Of a stretch of DNA of 23,308 nt, positions 7,848-15,645 are shown piece by piece. The notes beneath the pieces were generated by a model. That model searched no databases. It had not been told where the DNA came from and saw only the letters and a list, made by a program, of their open reading frames with translations. The DNA lies in the NCBI GenBank assembly GCA_964650405.1, contig CAZYTO010000054.1, positions 1 through 23,308 on the forward strand. Direction: 5' to 3'. The DNA is from CAZYTO01 sp964650405. Its GTDB lineage: Bacteria; Acidobacteriota; Thermoanaerobaculia; Gp7-AA8. Positions within the stretch are counted from its first letter, which is position 1. Every line of letters starts with the position of its first letter. The position numbers and the translations under genes were made by a program.

Positions 7848-10583
7848 TCAGTGGGGTGCACCGACGGCGGTTCTGCCGAGGTACCGCCCCGTGATCGACC
7901 GCGGGTTGGCGGCGACGTCTTCCGGTGTACCAAAGGCCACCAGCTCGCCCCCGCCGTCGCCGCCTTCCGGACCGAGGTCGATGAGCCAGTCGGCGGCCTC
8001 GATGAGCTGGAGGTTGTGCTCGATGACGAGGACGGTATTGCCGCGGTCGATCAGGTCGCGGAAGGTGCGGATGAGCTGGGCAACGTCCGTGGCATGGAGA
8101 CCGGTGGTGGGCTCGTCGAAGAGAAACAGGCGGCCCGCTTCGGCTTTCACGCTCTCGGCGAGGAACGAGGCCAGCTTGAGGCGCTGGGCTTCGCCGCCCG
8201 AGAGCGACGCTGTCGACTGGCCGAGGCGAAGGTAGCTGAGGCCGACGGCCCGGAGGGCGCCGAGCTTTTTCAGCACCGCGCGCTTGTCCACGAAGAAGCG
8301 CATGGCCTCGTCGACGGTCATCTTCAGGATGTCGTTCACGTTGCGGCCCTTGTAGGCCACCTTCATGACCTGGTCGTTGAAGCGCCGCCCCTGGCACTTG
8401 TCGCAGACCACTTCCACGTCGGCCAGGAACTGCATGTCGATCGTCACCGTGCCGGCGCCTTCGCACGTGTCGCAGCGCCCGCCGGCCGTGTTGAACGAGA
8501 ACATCCCGGCCGTCACGCTGTTCAGTTTCGCGCTCGTCGTCTCCGACAGCAGCTTGCGGATCTCGTCCCACGCCTTCGTGTAGGTGGCGGGGTTGGAGCG
8601 CGTGGAGCGGCCGATGGGCGACTGGTCGACGAATTCCATGTCGTAGATATAGTCCGTCCCGTCGATCGACTCGATCCTGCCGCACTCGAGACCGCTCGTG
8701 CCGCGGACGTCGCGCTGGTAGCGGTTATAGAGGCAGTTGCGGATGAGGGTGGACTTGCCGGAGCCGGAGACGCCGGTCACGGCCACGAGCCTGCCGAGGG
8801 GGATCGTCACGTCGACGCCCTTGAGGTTGTGGTCGCGGGCGCCGCGGATGGTGATCTCGCCGGCGTCGGCCGGCAGCTCCTCCGGCTTGTCGACGCGCGG
8901 AACGTGGTGTACGCGCGGCGGACCGGTATAGAGCACGCGTCCGCCGTACTCGCCCGCGCCCGGGCCGAGCTCCACGGTGGTGTCGGCGCCGGCAATGATG
9001 GTCGGGTCGTGCTCCACGACGACGACCGTGTTGCCGGCGTTGCGCAGGCGTCGCAGGACGGCCAGCAGCCGCTCGCTGTCGCGCGCGTGGAGGCCGACCG
9101 TGGGCTCGTCGATGACGTACATCGTCTCCGTCAGGGAGCTGCCCAGGGCCGCGGCCAGGTTGATGCGCTGCGACTCGCCGCCGGAAAGCGTCCGCGTCTG
9201 CCGGTCGAGCGTCAGGTAGGAAAGCCCCACTTCATCGAGGTAGACGAGCCGGTTGACGATCTCCCGCCGCAGGTGGCCGGCCGTGGCCTCTTCCTGCTTC
9301 GACATGGGGAGGTACTCCCAGAAGCGGCGGGCAGTCTTCACGTCCATGGCGAAGAGATCGGCGATGGTCAGCTCGCGGAAGCGCACGTTGTTGGCGGCGG
9401 TCTTCAGGCGCGAGCCATGGCACTGTGGACACGGCTCGTAGCTGCGGTACTTGGCCAGCTTCACCCGGACGTGGATCTTGTACTTCTTCGTCTCCAGCCA
9501 GTCGAAGAAGCCCTTGATGCCGTACCACTTGCTGCGGCCCTTGTAGAGGAGGTCGTACTCGGCCTGGGTGAGCTGGTTGACCGGCACGTCGAGGCGGAGG
9601 TTGTACTTCTTCGCGGCCCGTTCCAGGTCCTCGTAGCAGTCTTCGTATCCGGGCGAGTTCCACGGCGCGATGGGCAGCTCGTCCAGACGCAGGGCGCGGT
9701 TCGGGATGACCTTCTCCATGTCGATGCCGATGATCCGGCCGTAGCCCTGGCAGTTCGTGCACGCGCCGAGCGGGGAATTGAACGAGAAGAGGTGCGGCGT
9801 CGGCTCGATGTACTCGGTCCCGCACAGGTTGCAGGCGAAGCGGGAGGTGAAGCGGTGGGAGTGCCACTCGCCTCCGTCCTCCTCGAGCACGTTGACGGTC
9901 CCCTTCGAAAGCTCGAAGGCACCCTCGATCGCCTCGGTGATCGCGCTGCGGCGCGATTCCTCCACCCGAAGCCGGTTGATGACCAGCTCCAGCGAGGTGA
10001 CCTCGCCGACGTCCGTTTCATTGAGGTCGCAGACTTCGCCGCCGATCCAGGCGCGGTAGAAGCCGGTCTTGGCGAGCTGTTTGAGCACCTCGTCGCGGTT
10101 GTCCGACTCGAAGAAGATCGGCGCCAGCACGACGATGCGCTTGCCGGCCAGGGTCTCCTCGATGGCCCGCGTGATCGATTCGGGCGTCTCTTTGCGGACG
10201 ACGACCTTGCAGTCGGGGCAGACCGTCTCGCCGCAGTAGGTCATGAAGAGCCGGATGTGGTCCGCCAGCTCGGTAGCCGTGGCCACGGTCGAGCGGGCGT
10301 TCTTGACCGAGTTCTTCTGTTCGATGGCGATGGCCGGCAGGATGCCTTCGATCTCGTCCACGTCCGGCCGGTCGATGCGCTCCAGGAACTGCCGGACGTA
10401 CGTCGACATCGACTCCACGAACCGCCGTTGCCCCTCGGCATACAGCGTGTCGAACGCCAGCGACGACTTCCCCGACCCCGACGGCCCGGTCAGGACCGTG
10501 ATCTGCCGGTGGGGAATCTCGACGTCGACGTGCTTGAGGTTGTGGGTCCGCGCCCCACGGATGGAGATGTTGCGCGAAGGCAT
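7848..10583 (-). CDS. uvrA: Excinuclease ABC subunit A (divergent UvrA)
   Basis: UvrA is the damage-sensing ATPase of nucleotide excision repair and loads UvrB onto lesions. This 911-residue protein has both ABC modules: Walker A at 33-41 (GPSGSGKSS) and 604-612 (GVSGSGKST), signature LSGGE at 466-470 and 793-797, and Walker B with DEPT at 492-495 and 823-826. Zinc-finger cysteine pairs sit at 251/254 with 275/278 and at 704/707 with 727/730; another CPQC is at 385-388. The region between the first Walker A and the first zinc finger (about 120-250), which holds the UvrB-interacting part in known UvrA, is present. The sequence is divergent in conserved places: GPSGSGKS instead of the usual GLSGSGKS, and IEQKNSVKNARSTVATATE instead of the common IEQK...RSTVGTVTE form. 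It may be a paralogue; whether the genome has a canonical copy cannot be seen. The start at 10583 begins the conserved domain; no good ribosome binding site precedes it. Confidence 0.93.
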   Translation of the reverse strand: MPSRNISIRGARTHNLKHVDVEIPHRQITVLTGPSGSGKSSLAFDTLYAEGQRRFVESMSTYVRQFLERIDRPDVDEIEGILPAIAIEQKNSVKNARSTVATATELADHIRLFMTYCGETVCPDCKVVVRKETPESITRAIEETLAGKRIVVLAPIFFESDNRDEVLKQLAKTGFYRAWIGGEVCDLNETDVGEVTSLELVINRLRVEESRRSAITEAIEGAFELSKGTVNVLEEDGGEWHSHRFTSRFACNLCGTEYIEPTPHLFSFNSPLGACTNCQGYGRIIGIDMEKVIPNRALRLDELPIAPWNSPGYEDCYEDLERAAKKYNLRLDVPVNQLTQAEYDLLYKGRSKWYGIKGFFDWLETKKYKIHVRVKLAKYRSYEPCPQCHGSRLKTAANNVRFRELTIADLFAMDVKTARRFWEYLPMSKQEEATAGHLRREIVNRLVYLDEVGLSYLTLDRQTRTLSGGESQRINLAAALGSSLTETMYVIDEPTVGLHARDSERLLAVLRRLRNAGNTVVVVEHDPTIIAGADTTVELGPGAGEYGGRVLYTGPPRVHHVPRVDKPEELPADAGEITIRGARDHNLKGVDVTIPLGRLVAVTGVSGSGKSTLIRNCLYNRYQRDVRGTSGLECGRIESIDGTDYIYDMEFVDQSPIGRSTRSNPATYTKAWDEIRKLLSETTSAKLNSVTAGMFSFNTAGGRCDTCEGAGTVTIDMQFLADVEVVCDKCQGRRFNDQVMKVAYKGRNVNDILKMTVDEAMRFFVDKRAVLKKLGALRAVGLSYLRLGQSTASLSGGEAQRLKLASFLAESVKAEAGRLFLFDEPTTGLHATDVAQLIRTFRDLIDRGNTVLVIEHNLQLIEAADWLIDLGPEGGDGGGELVAFGTPEDVAANPRSITGRYLGRTAVGAPH

Positions 10584-10725
10584 GTCGGAGTCACAACGCG
10601 GCGGAGGCAGCCGATCATCCCTCGGTAAGCGTGCCCACGTTCTTTGACAGGTGGAAGGTTCCCGTTCTGGGTGGCTGTGCTTGGTGGGGAGGCCGGCGCC
10701 CAGCGCAATTGCGTCGATGGCGGTT

Positions 10726-10873
10726 GTCATCGAGCTCCATAGAGGCTGTCATCGAGCTCCATGTGAGGCTACGTCGAGCTCCATGATGGCTGTCATCGAG
10801 CTCCATGTGAGGCTACGTCGAGCTCCATGAAGGCCGTCATCGAGCTCCATGTGAGGCTACGTCGAGCTCGATG
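10726..10873. repeat. 22-bp tandem repeat array, seven copies, alternating subtypes
   Basis: The palindrome GAGCTC recurs at exactly 22-base intervals, at 10732, 10754, 10776, 10798, 10820, 10842 and 10864. Copies 2, 4 and 6 are identical: GAGCTCCAT, then GTGAGGCTACGTC. Copies 1, 3 and 5 share GAGCTCCAT but end in GGCtGTCATC with two or three changes between them. Copy 7 is degenerate after GAGCTC. The array is therefore a 44-base higher-order repeat of two subtypes. A 22-base spacing is close to two DNA helical turns, so all copies face nearly the same side. It lies about 150-290 bases before the uvrA start codon. Confidence 0.95.
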
Positions 10874-10978
10874 ATTTCGCGAATCGACAACCGCCGGTAC
10901 TTTTTACCGATCCGGCGAATGAACCGACAGGAATTGTCACGGGCTGCCGTTGACTGGACTGATACATATGGAAGCGTC

Positions 10979-11001
10979 AAACGACAGAAAATAAGTCGTT
11001 T
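10979..11001. repeat. Short hairpin downstream of the aldo/keto reductase gene
   Basis: Perfect 7-bp arms AAACGAC (10979-10985) and GTCGTTT (10995-11001) flank an A/T-rich nine-base loop. It sits 28 bases past the aldo/keto reductase stop on the minus strand. It lacks a GC-rich stem and a T-tract, so a terminator role is uncertain. Confidence 0.4.
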
Positions 11002-11028
11002 ATTACCACCAACTCCGACGCCATCGCC

Positions 11029-12021
11029 TCAGATCCGGATAGCGTGGCGCTGGTAGAAGTTGTAGTCGCCCAGCCGGGTCCGCAGCTTCTCGAAGACATC
11101 GTGCGGGAGCGAGCCCTCGGCGGCGGCGACGTTCATCTCCACCTGCCGGGAGTTGCGGGCGCCGGGGATGGTCGTCGACACGGTTTCGTTGGCCAGGACG
11201 AACTGCAAGGCAGCCTCAGCCAGGCTGCGCGCTGCGCCGCCGACGATCGATTTCACCTCATCGACGTGATCGAGGGCCTCCTGCAGGCGGCGGGGCGTGA
11301 GGAAGTTCTGGCGGATGTCGTCGGCCGGGAAGCCGGAATCGATGCGGAACTTGCCGGTCAGGAGTCCTGAGGCCAGCGGCACGCGAGCGATGATGCCGTA
11401 GCCCTTCTCCTTCGCCAGCGGGAAGAGGTCCGTGGCAGGAGCCTGGTTGAGGACGTTGAAGAGCACCTGCAGCGCGTGCGCCCAGCCGCGGCGGATGATC
11501 TCGATGCCTTCCTCCGGCGTCGTGATCGAGACGCCCCAGGAGCGGATCTTGCCGGCGTCCTGCAGCATCTCCATCGCTTCCTGAATCTCTTCGCGGCGCA
11601 GCTCGTCGAGAGTCGGGTTGTGGACCTGGTAGAGATCGATGTAGTCGGTGCGCAGGCGTTTCAGCGAGCCGTCGACGGCGTGGAAGATGTGCTGCTTGGA
11701 GAAGTCCTTTTTCAGCTCGCCGCCCGTGCCGCGAACGACGCCCACCTTCGTGGCGATGATCACGTTCTCGCGGGTGCGCGAGAGAACGATCCCCAGCAAC
11801 GACTCGCTACGCCCGAAACCATAGCTGTCCGCCGTGTCGAAGAACGTCACACCGAGGTCGCGGGCGCGCCGGATTGCCGCCAGCGAATCGTCGTCCGAGG
11901 TGCGTCCCCAGCCGAACGGAGTTCCCGAAGCCTCCGCCGGACCGCCGATGGCCCAGGCCCCGAAGCCGATCGCGCTCACACGGATGCCGGTCCTTCCGAG
12001 ATCGCGGTACTGCACGGTCAC
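11029..12021 (-). CDS. Aldo/keto reductase
   Basis: This 330-residue cytosolic NADPH-dependent oxidoreductase has the aldo/keto reductase barrel. The catalytic tetrad is visible: Asp and Tyr in FFDTADSYGFGRSE (about residues 60-73), Lys in IATKVGV (about 92) and His in YQVHNPT (about 134). The cofactor-binding segment TTIPGARNSRQVEMN is near residues 283-297. The N-terminal MTVQYRDLGRTGIRVSAIGFGAW is the usual start of the family. Substrate cannot be inferred; these enzymes reduce aldehydes and ketones and many act in detoxification. The open frame begins with GTG at 12021; a second GTG at 12015 is equally possible. No ribosome binding site precedes either, but a TACAAT -10-like sequence lies two bases upstream, which suggests a leaderless transcript. 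It is separated from serA by an inverted repeat and from uvrA by the repeat array, so it is probably monocistronic. Confidence 0.93.
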   Translation of the reverse strand: MTVQYRDLGRTGIRVSAIGFGAWAIGGPAEASGTPFGWGRTSDDDSLAAIRRARDLGVTFFDTADSYGFGRSESLLGIVLSRTRENVIIATKVGVVRGTGGELKKDFSKQHIFHAVDGSLKRLRTDYIDLYQVHNPTLDELRREEIQEAMEMLQDAGKIRSWGVSITTPEEGIEIIRRGWAHALQVLFNVLNQAPATDLFPLAKEKGYGIIARVPLASGLLTGKFRIDSGFPADDIRQNFLTPRRLQEALDHVDEVKSIVGGAARSLAEAALQFVLANETVSTTIPGARNSRQVEMNVAAAEGSLPHDVFEKLRTRLGDYNFYQRHAIRI

Positions 12022-12022
12022 G

Positions 12023-12028
12023 ATTGTA
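12023..12028 (-). promoter_or_regulatory. Possible -10 element of the aldo/keto reductase gene
   Basis: TACAAT on the minus strand ends two bases before the first GTG (12021). Normal spacing would put transcription start near 12016, one base before the second GTG (12015). No consensus -35 is seen. The same hexamer occurs before the OPT gene. Confidence 0.3.
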
Positions 12029-12050
12029 TCTGGAGAGAGGCGCGTGACGT

Positions 12051-12129
12051 GCGAGCGGGATGCGGCGAGCGGCAGAAGCTAACAGGAGATGTGCAGTGCC
12101 CCGCTCGCCGCTCGCCGTCCCCCGCTCGC
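12051..12129. repeat. Imperfect inverted repeat after serA
   Basis: The arms are 12051-12072 and 12108-12129 (22 bases each, 19 complementary), built on CCGCTCGCCG and GCTCGC. They flank a 35-base centre. Next to the right arm is an additional copy of CCGCTCGCC (12101-12109). The repeat begins five bases past the serA stop codon on the minus strand and could fold at the 3' end of that mRNA, though no T-tract follows. A related 12-base word (CCGCTCGCCGTC) recurs at 15613-15624. Confidence 0.6.
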
Positions 12130-12134
12130 CACTC

Positions 12135-13715
12135 CTACAACCGTACCTGCCGGATCTCCTCGATCGCGCGCAGCGATCGCAATGCGGTGAGCGTGTCCGC
12201 GGCGAGCGGCGAGTCAATGGTCACGATGGCCATGGCCTTGCCGCCCGTGGCGTTCCGGGCCAGGTTGTACTCGGCGATGTTCACCTCGGCGTCGCCCAGG
12301 AGCGTGCCGACCTTGCCGACGACGCCGGGGACGTCCTTGTTGATGATGTAAAGCAGCGTGCCAGCCGGCTCGAACTCCACGCGGAAGTTGTTCACCGACA
12401 CGATGCGCTGGTTCTTCTCGCTGAACAGCGTCGCCGAGACGCAGACCTCCTCGCGGTCGGAGGAGGCGCGGAACGTGACCAGGTTCGTGTAATCGCGGGG
12501 CGTGGGATGCGTCGTGGCGCTGATGGCGATGCCGCGGTTCTGGGCGATCTGCTCGGCGTTGACGTAGTTGACGGATGCCGCCAGCCGCGGCGTCAGCATG
12601 CCCTTGAGCGAGGCCACGGAGAGGATCTTCAGCAGGCGCTCGTCCAGGCCCCACAGCTCGACGGCCGTGCGGTTGACGGGACCGTTCACGAGCTGCGCGG
12701 CGAAGAGGCCCAGCTTCTCCGCGAGGCTGATGAGCGGCGCCGCGTCAGCGTCGGAGACGCCCTCGAACGGCAGGTTGACCGCGGAGACGAAGATCGAGCC
12801 GCGCAGCGCGTCCACGACCATCTCCGCGGTCTGCACCGCTACACGGTCCTGCGCTTCGATCGTGTTGGCGCCGATGTGCGGGGAAAGAATCGCGTTCTTC
12901 GCATGGACGAGCGGGTGGTCTTTGGCCGGAGGCTCGTCGACGTAGACGTCGATGGCGGCGCCCGCGACCTTGCCGCTGTTGAGCGCCTCGGCGAGGGCGC
13001 TTTCTTCGTAGATCCCGCCGCGGGCGATGTTCAGGACGATGACGCCGTCCTTCATCTTCGCGATCTCGGCCGCACCGAGGATGCCGCGGGTCTCGTCGGT
13101 CAGCGGCGTGTGGACGGTGATGACGTCGGCCTGCGCCAGCAGCTCGTCGAGCGTCACCTGCTTCGCCCCGGCCTTCTCGAAGACCGTGGCGGCGATGTAC
13201 GGGTCGTAGGCGATGACGCGCATGTCGAAGGCCTTGGCGCGGGCCGTGACGCGGGTGCCGATGCGACCGAGACCGACGATGCCGAGTGTCTTGCCGGAGA
13301 GCTCGATGCCCATGAATTTCGCGCGCGTCCACTCTCCCCGCTTCACGCTGGCATGCGCCTCGGGGATGTTGCGGCAGAGGGCGAGCATCATGGCCATGGT
13401 GTGCTCGGTGGCCGACATGATGTTGGCCGTGGGCGCGTTGATGACGAGGATTCCCCTCGCCGTGCAGGCGTCGACGTCGACGTTGTCCAGGCCCACCCCG
13501 GCCCGGCCCACGATGCGCAGCCGCGTGCCGGCGTTTACCAGTTCCTGAGTGACAGCCGTGCCGCTGCGGGTGATCAGTGCGTCGGACTGCGCCACGGCGT
13601 CGAGCAGTTCCTGCCCCTTCAAACCCGGCTTGTAGACGACCTCCGCGTCGGTGGCGGCATTGAGGATGGCCAGGCCGGATTCAGCGAGCGAGTCGGTGAT
13701 GAGGATGCGGTACAT
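12135..13715 (-). CDS. serA: D-3-phosphoglycerate dehydrogenase
   Basis: SerA catalyses the first step of the phosphorylated serine pathway, NAD-dependent oxidation of 3-phosphoglycerate to phosphohydroxypyruvate. The 526-residue length fits the long (type with intervening domain plus ACT) form. Visible features: GRAGVGLDNVD at 70-80, the NAD-binding GLGRIG at 148-153, catalytic Arg232 (NIARGG), Glu261 (DEPPAKDHPL) and His280 (SPHIGANT). An intervening domain spans about 310-450 and a C-terminal ACT domain about 455-526 (LLYIINKDVPGVVGKVGTLL), which in relatives mediates serine feedback. The ATG at 13715 is preceded by AGGAGG, unusually close (two bases). The genes for the next two steps lie directly upstream on the same strand, so this is the last gene of a serine operon. 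It is separated from them by a 161-base inverted repeat whose left arm ends one base from the ribosome binding site. Confidence 0.96.
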   Translation of the reverse strand: MYRILITDSLAESGLAILNAATDAEVVYKPGLKGQELLDAVAQSDALITRSGTAVTQELVNAGTRLRIVGRAGVGLDNVDVDACTARGILVINAPTANIMSATEHTMAMMLALCRNIPEAHASVKRGEWTRAKFMGIELSGKTLGIVGLGRIGTRVTARAKAFDMRVIAYDPYIAATVFEKAGAKQVTLDELLAQADVITVHTPLTDETRGILGAAEIAKMKDGVIVLNIARGGIYEESALAEALNSGKVAGAAIDVYVDEPPAKDHPLVHAKNAILSPHIGANTIEAQDRVAVQTAEMVVDALRGSIFVSAVNLPFEGVSDADAAPLISLAEKLGLFAAQLVNGPVNRTAVELWGLDERLLKILSVASLKGMLTPRLAASVNYVNAEQIAQNRGIAISATTHPTPRDYTNLVTFRASSDREEVCVSATLFSEKNQRIVSVNNFRVEFEPAGTLLYIINKDVPGVVGKVGTLLGDAEVNIAEYNLARNATGGKAMAIVTIDSPLAADTLTALRSLRAIEEIRQVRL

Positions 13716-13724
13716 GTCCTCCTA

Positions 13725-13885
13725 ACTTTATCCCGAGCGTGGGTGGCGGCTGGGTGGGAGCGAGGGATCTGCCGGCGATTGAACTGCACGTTGATCACCA
13801 GGACGGTGGTTGGACCTGCAAGCCCAGCGCGGTTGCCGCGAGATCCTTCGCTCCCGCCACCCGCCACCCACGCTCAGGATAAAGT
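13725..13885. repeat. Long inverted repeat between the aminotransferase gene and serA
   Basis: The left arm 13725-13770 and right arm 13841-13885 are reverse complements over about 46 bases, with four mismatches and one single-base gap; both outer ends read ACTTTATCC (left, one change) in their own direction. The spacer is 70 bases. The right arm contains the aminotransferase stop codon (13874-13876) and the left arm ends one base before the AGGAGG of serA. In RNA this would make a very long GC-rich stem. No transposase or target duplication is seen. It may be a dispersed intergenic palindrome, an attenuator-like element, or both. Confidence 0.9.
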
Positions 13886-14944
13886 CGTGACCAGCACGTC
13901 GAGCATGGCATTCACGTCATGCAAGGTCATGTCCCCCATGTGACCGATGCGGAAGGTCGTCTCCTTCCATTGGCCGTAGCCGCCGCCGAGCGTGAAGCCG
14001 CGCTTCTTCATCTCGCTGCGAATCGCGTCCGGCGTCTCGTGCAGCGGCTCGAGCGCGCTGACGGTGTTCGACGCATACTCACGGTCCGCGGCCAGCGTTG
14101 CAAACGTCGCGGTGCGCTCAATGACGGCATCGCGCATGGCGCGATGCCTCGCGTAGCGCGCCTCCAGCGTTTCCCTGGCCATGTCGTCGAGCTGGCGCGC
14201 CAGCGCGTAGAAGTGCGGAATCGACGGTGTGGCCGGCACGCTGCCGTCATCCGCATGCTTCTTGTAGGCTAGGAAGTCGGAGTAGTACCCGCGGTAGGGG
14301 ATCTTCTTCGCGCAGGCCAGGGCCCGAGCGGAGACGGCCGCGACGGCGATGCCGGGAGGCAGCGCGAGGCCCTTCTGGACGCTGGCGATGCAGGCGTCGA
14401 GGCCCCAGTCGTCGAAGCGCACTTCGATGCCGCCGAGGGACGAAACGGCGTCGACGAGCACGAGCGTATCCGGCGACTCGTCATGGACGACGCGGGCCAG
14501 GGCGGCCACGTCGTTCGTGACGCCGGTCGAGGTCTCGTTGTGCGTGATGCAGACGGCGTCGTAGTGGCCGCGGCGCGAGACGAGATGGTTGGCCAGGTCT
14601 TCCGGGTCGATGGCCTGGCCCCAGGGAACCTCGATCCGGTCGACCTCCAGGCCGAGGGACCCGGCAATGGAGAACCAGCGATCGGAGAAGGCGCCACAGA
14701 CCATGACCAGTACGCGCCGCGTGGCGGTGTTGACCAACGCCGCTTCCATGAGTCCGGTGCCGCTGCACGTGGCCACGAACGTGTCCTGGACCGTGCCGAA
14801 GAGCGGTTTCAGACCGGCCACGATGCGCAGGAAGAGATCGCGGAATTCGGCACTGCGATGACCCACCATCGGCTTCGTCATCTCGCCGAGGATCTCGGGG
14901 CGCACCCAGGTCGGACCGGGGATGAAGAACCTGCACTCGCTCAT
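13874..14944 (-). CDS. Class V aminotransferase, probable phosphoserine aminotransferase role
   Basis: A 356-residue PLP-dependent class V aminotransferase of the alanine/serine-glyoxylate type. FFIPGPTWV opens the protein and GHRSAEFRDL follows at 28-37, both typical. SGTGLMEAAL (61-70) binds the PLP phosphate, VDAVSSLGG (164-172) carries the Asp165 that pairs with the pyridine nitrogen, and Lys191 in SVQKGLALPPG is the Schiff-base lysine. The gene overlaps the SerB-like gene by four bases and is followed by serA. By context it should convert phosphohydroxypyruvate to phosphoserine. A class V enzyme is known to do this in Methanocaldococcus, and no canonical SerC is present in the window. 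Alanine-glyoxylate or serine-glyoxylate transamination is the alternative. Family assignment is firm; the substrate is inference. Confidence 0.92.
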   Translation of the reverse strand: MSECRFFIPGPTWVRPEILGEMTKPMVGHRSAEFRDLFLRIVAGLKPLFGTVQDTFVATCSGTGLMEAALVNTATRRVLVMVCGAFSDRWFSIAGSLGLEVDRIEVPWGQAIDPEDLANHLVSRRGHYDAVCITHNETSTGVTNDVAALARVVHDESPDTLVLVDAVSSLGGIEVRFDDWGLDACIASVQKGLALPPGIAVAAVSARALACAKKIPYRGYYSDFLAYKKHADDGSVPATPSIPHFYALARQLDDMARETLEARYARHRAMRDAVIERTATFATLAADREYASNTVSALEPLHETPDAIRSEMKKRGFTLGGGYGQWKETTFRIGHMGDMTLHDVNAMLDVLVTTLS

Positions 14945-15645
14945 GGCAGCAGTTGCGCGCGCACGGCATCGAAGCTCGTCACGAACACGTCCGCATTCTC
15001 CTTTACCTTGTTCCGAATGGCTACGCCGCCGAAGCCGATGAAGAAATCCACGGCCGGCTTCGCCTCTATGTCGCTGGCCCCGTCGCCGACGAGCGCCGCC
15101 TTGCCGTGCGTGCGCGCGCGGACGTCGCGCACGACCAGCTCCTTCCCTCGCGACCTCGTGAGAAACGAGCGGCGGTCGAAGCCGGCGTAGTTGCCATCCC
15201 CGTCGAGCTCCAGCCGCACGGCGTGGACGTTGCGCGGCGGTATGTTCAGTTTCGCAGCCAGCGGCGCGACCGCCCCTTCGATCCCGGCCGTGATGAGATG
15301 GACTAGGGCACCCGCTCGTTGCAGCTCCGCGATGGTCTCGGCCGCGCCGTCCACGAGCGACTGGAGATAACGCGCGGCCAGTGCGTCCAGCGCCGCACGC
15401 CCGGGCCGGATGAGGTCCAGCCGCCGGCCGTAAGCCTCTTCCAGCGGGATTTCCCCGTTCATCGCGGCGTCGGTGAGTCTGGCGACCTCCGGGTTGCCTT
15501 CACCGAGGACGTCGATGCCCTCGATCGTCACGAGCGTCGAGTCGACGTCGAAGAAGACGAGGCGATACTTGGAGTGCAGAGCCGCTGTGTCCTTCCGGCC
15601 CTCCCCCTCCCGCCGCTCGCCGTCTCCCGTTTGCTCGCTCGTCAT
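14941..15645 (-). CDS. serB: HAD-IB phosphatase, probable phosphoserine phosphatase
   Basis: This 234-residue HAD enzyme has the SerB-type motif I, FFDVDSTLV (nucleophile Asp33, acid/base Asp35), motif II Thr119 in LITAG, Lys169 in RGKELVV as the likely motif III lysine, and motif IV GDGASD (Asp188, Asp192). DVDST instead of DxDGT is characteristic of phosphoserine phosphatases. It should release serine from phosphoserine, the last step of the pathway whose other enzymes are encoded next to it. The start ATG overlaps the stop of the HAD gene upstream (15642-15645), and its own stop overlaps the aminotransferase start (14941-14944). The first 25 residues (rich in Gly, Glu, Arg) precede the fold and are encoded by a GC-rich repeat-like stretch that resembles the sequence after serA, so the extension may be a late addition. 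Confidence 0.87.
   Translation of the reverse strand: MTSEQTGDGERREGEGRKDTAALHSKYRLVFFDVDSTLVTIEGIDVLGEGNPEVARLTDAAMNGEIPLEEAYGRRLDLIRPGRAALDALAARYLQSLVDGAAETIAELQRAGALVHLITAGIEGAVAPLAAKLNIPPRNVHAVRLELDGDGNYAGFDRRSFLTRSRGKELVVRDVRARTHGKAALVGDGASDIEAKPAVDFFIGFGGVAIRNKVKENADVFVTSFDAVRAQLLP

Larger units (their letters stand above)
10584..11028. other. Intergenic region upstream of uvrA
   Basis: No credible gene is visible in these 445 bases. The part next to uvrA (10584-10725) is GC-rich with no clear promoter. The middle (10726-10873) is a 22-base tandem repeat array. The part towards the aldo/keto reductase stop (10874-11028) is more AT-rich than its surroundings and holds a 7-bp hairpin. 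A 63-codon open frame on the minus strand (10615-10806) crosses the repeats, but the 22-base period shifts its frame at every copy and it is not considered coding. Confidence 0.7.

Noticed and set aside
7851..10628. A 925-codon open frame on the plus strand opposite uvrA
   Set aside because: It is a mirror of the uvrA frame in GC-rich DNA, gives a low-complexity Arg/Val/Asp-rich peptide with no recognisable fold, and uvrA on the other strand has all its motifs.
10615..10806. A 63-codon minus-strand frame through the repeat array
   Set aside because: The 22-base period changes frame at every copy, no ribosome binding site is present, and the product has no recognisable features.
10726..10873. 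CRISPR array
   Set aside because: The repeats are directly adjacent with no unique spacers, and no cas gene is nearby.
10979..11001. Intrinsic terminator for the aldo/keto reductase gene
   Set aside because: The 7-bp stem is short and mixed in composition, and no T-tract follows on the minus strand; kept only as a hairpin.
13725..13885. Insertion sequence or MITE
   Set aside because: No flanking target duplication and no transposase; the arms are also longer than usual terminal repeats relative to the 70-base centre. Dispersed copies would need a genome search.
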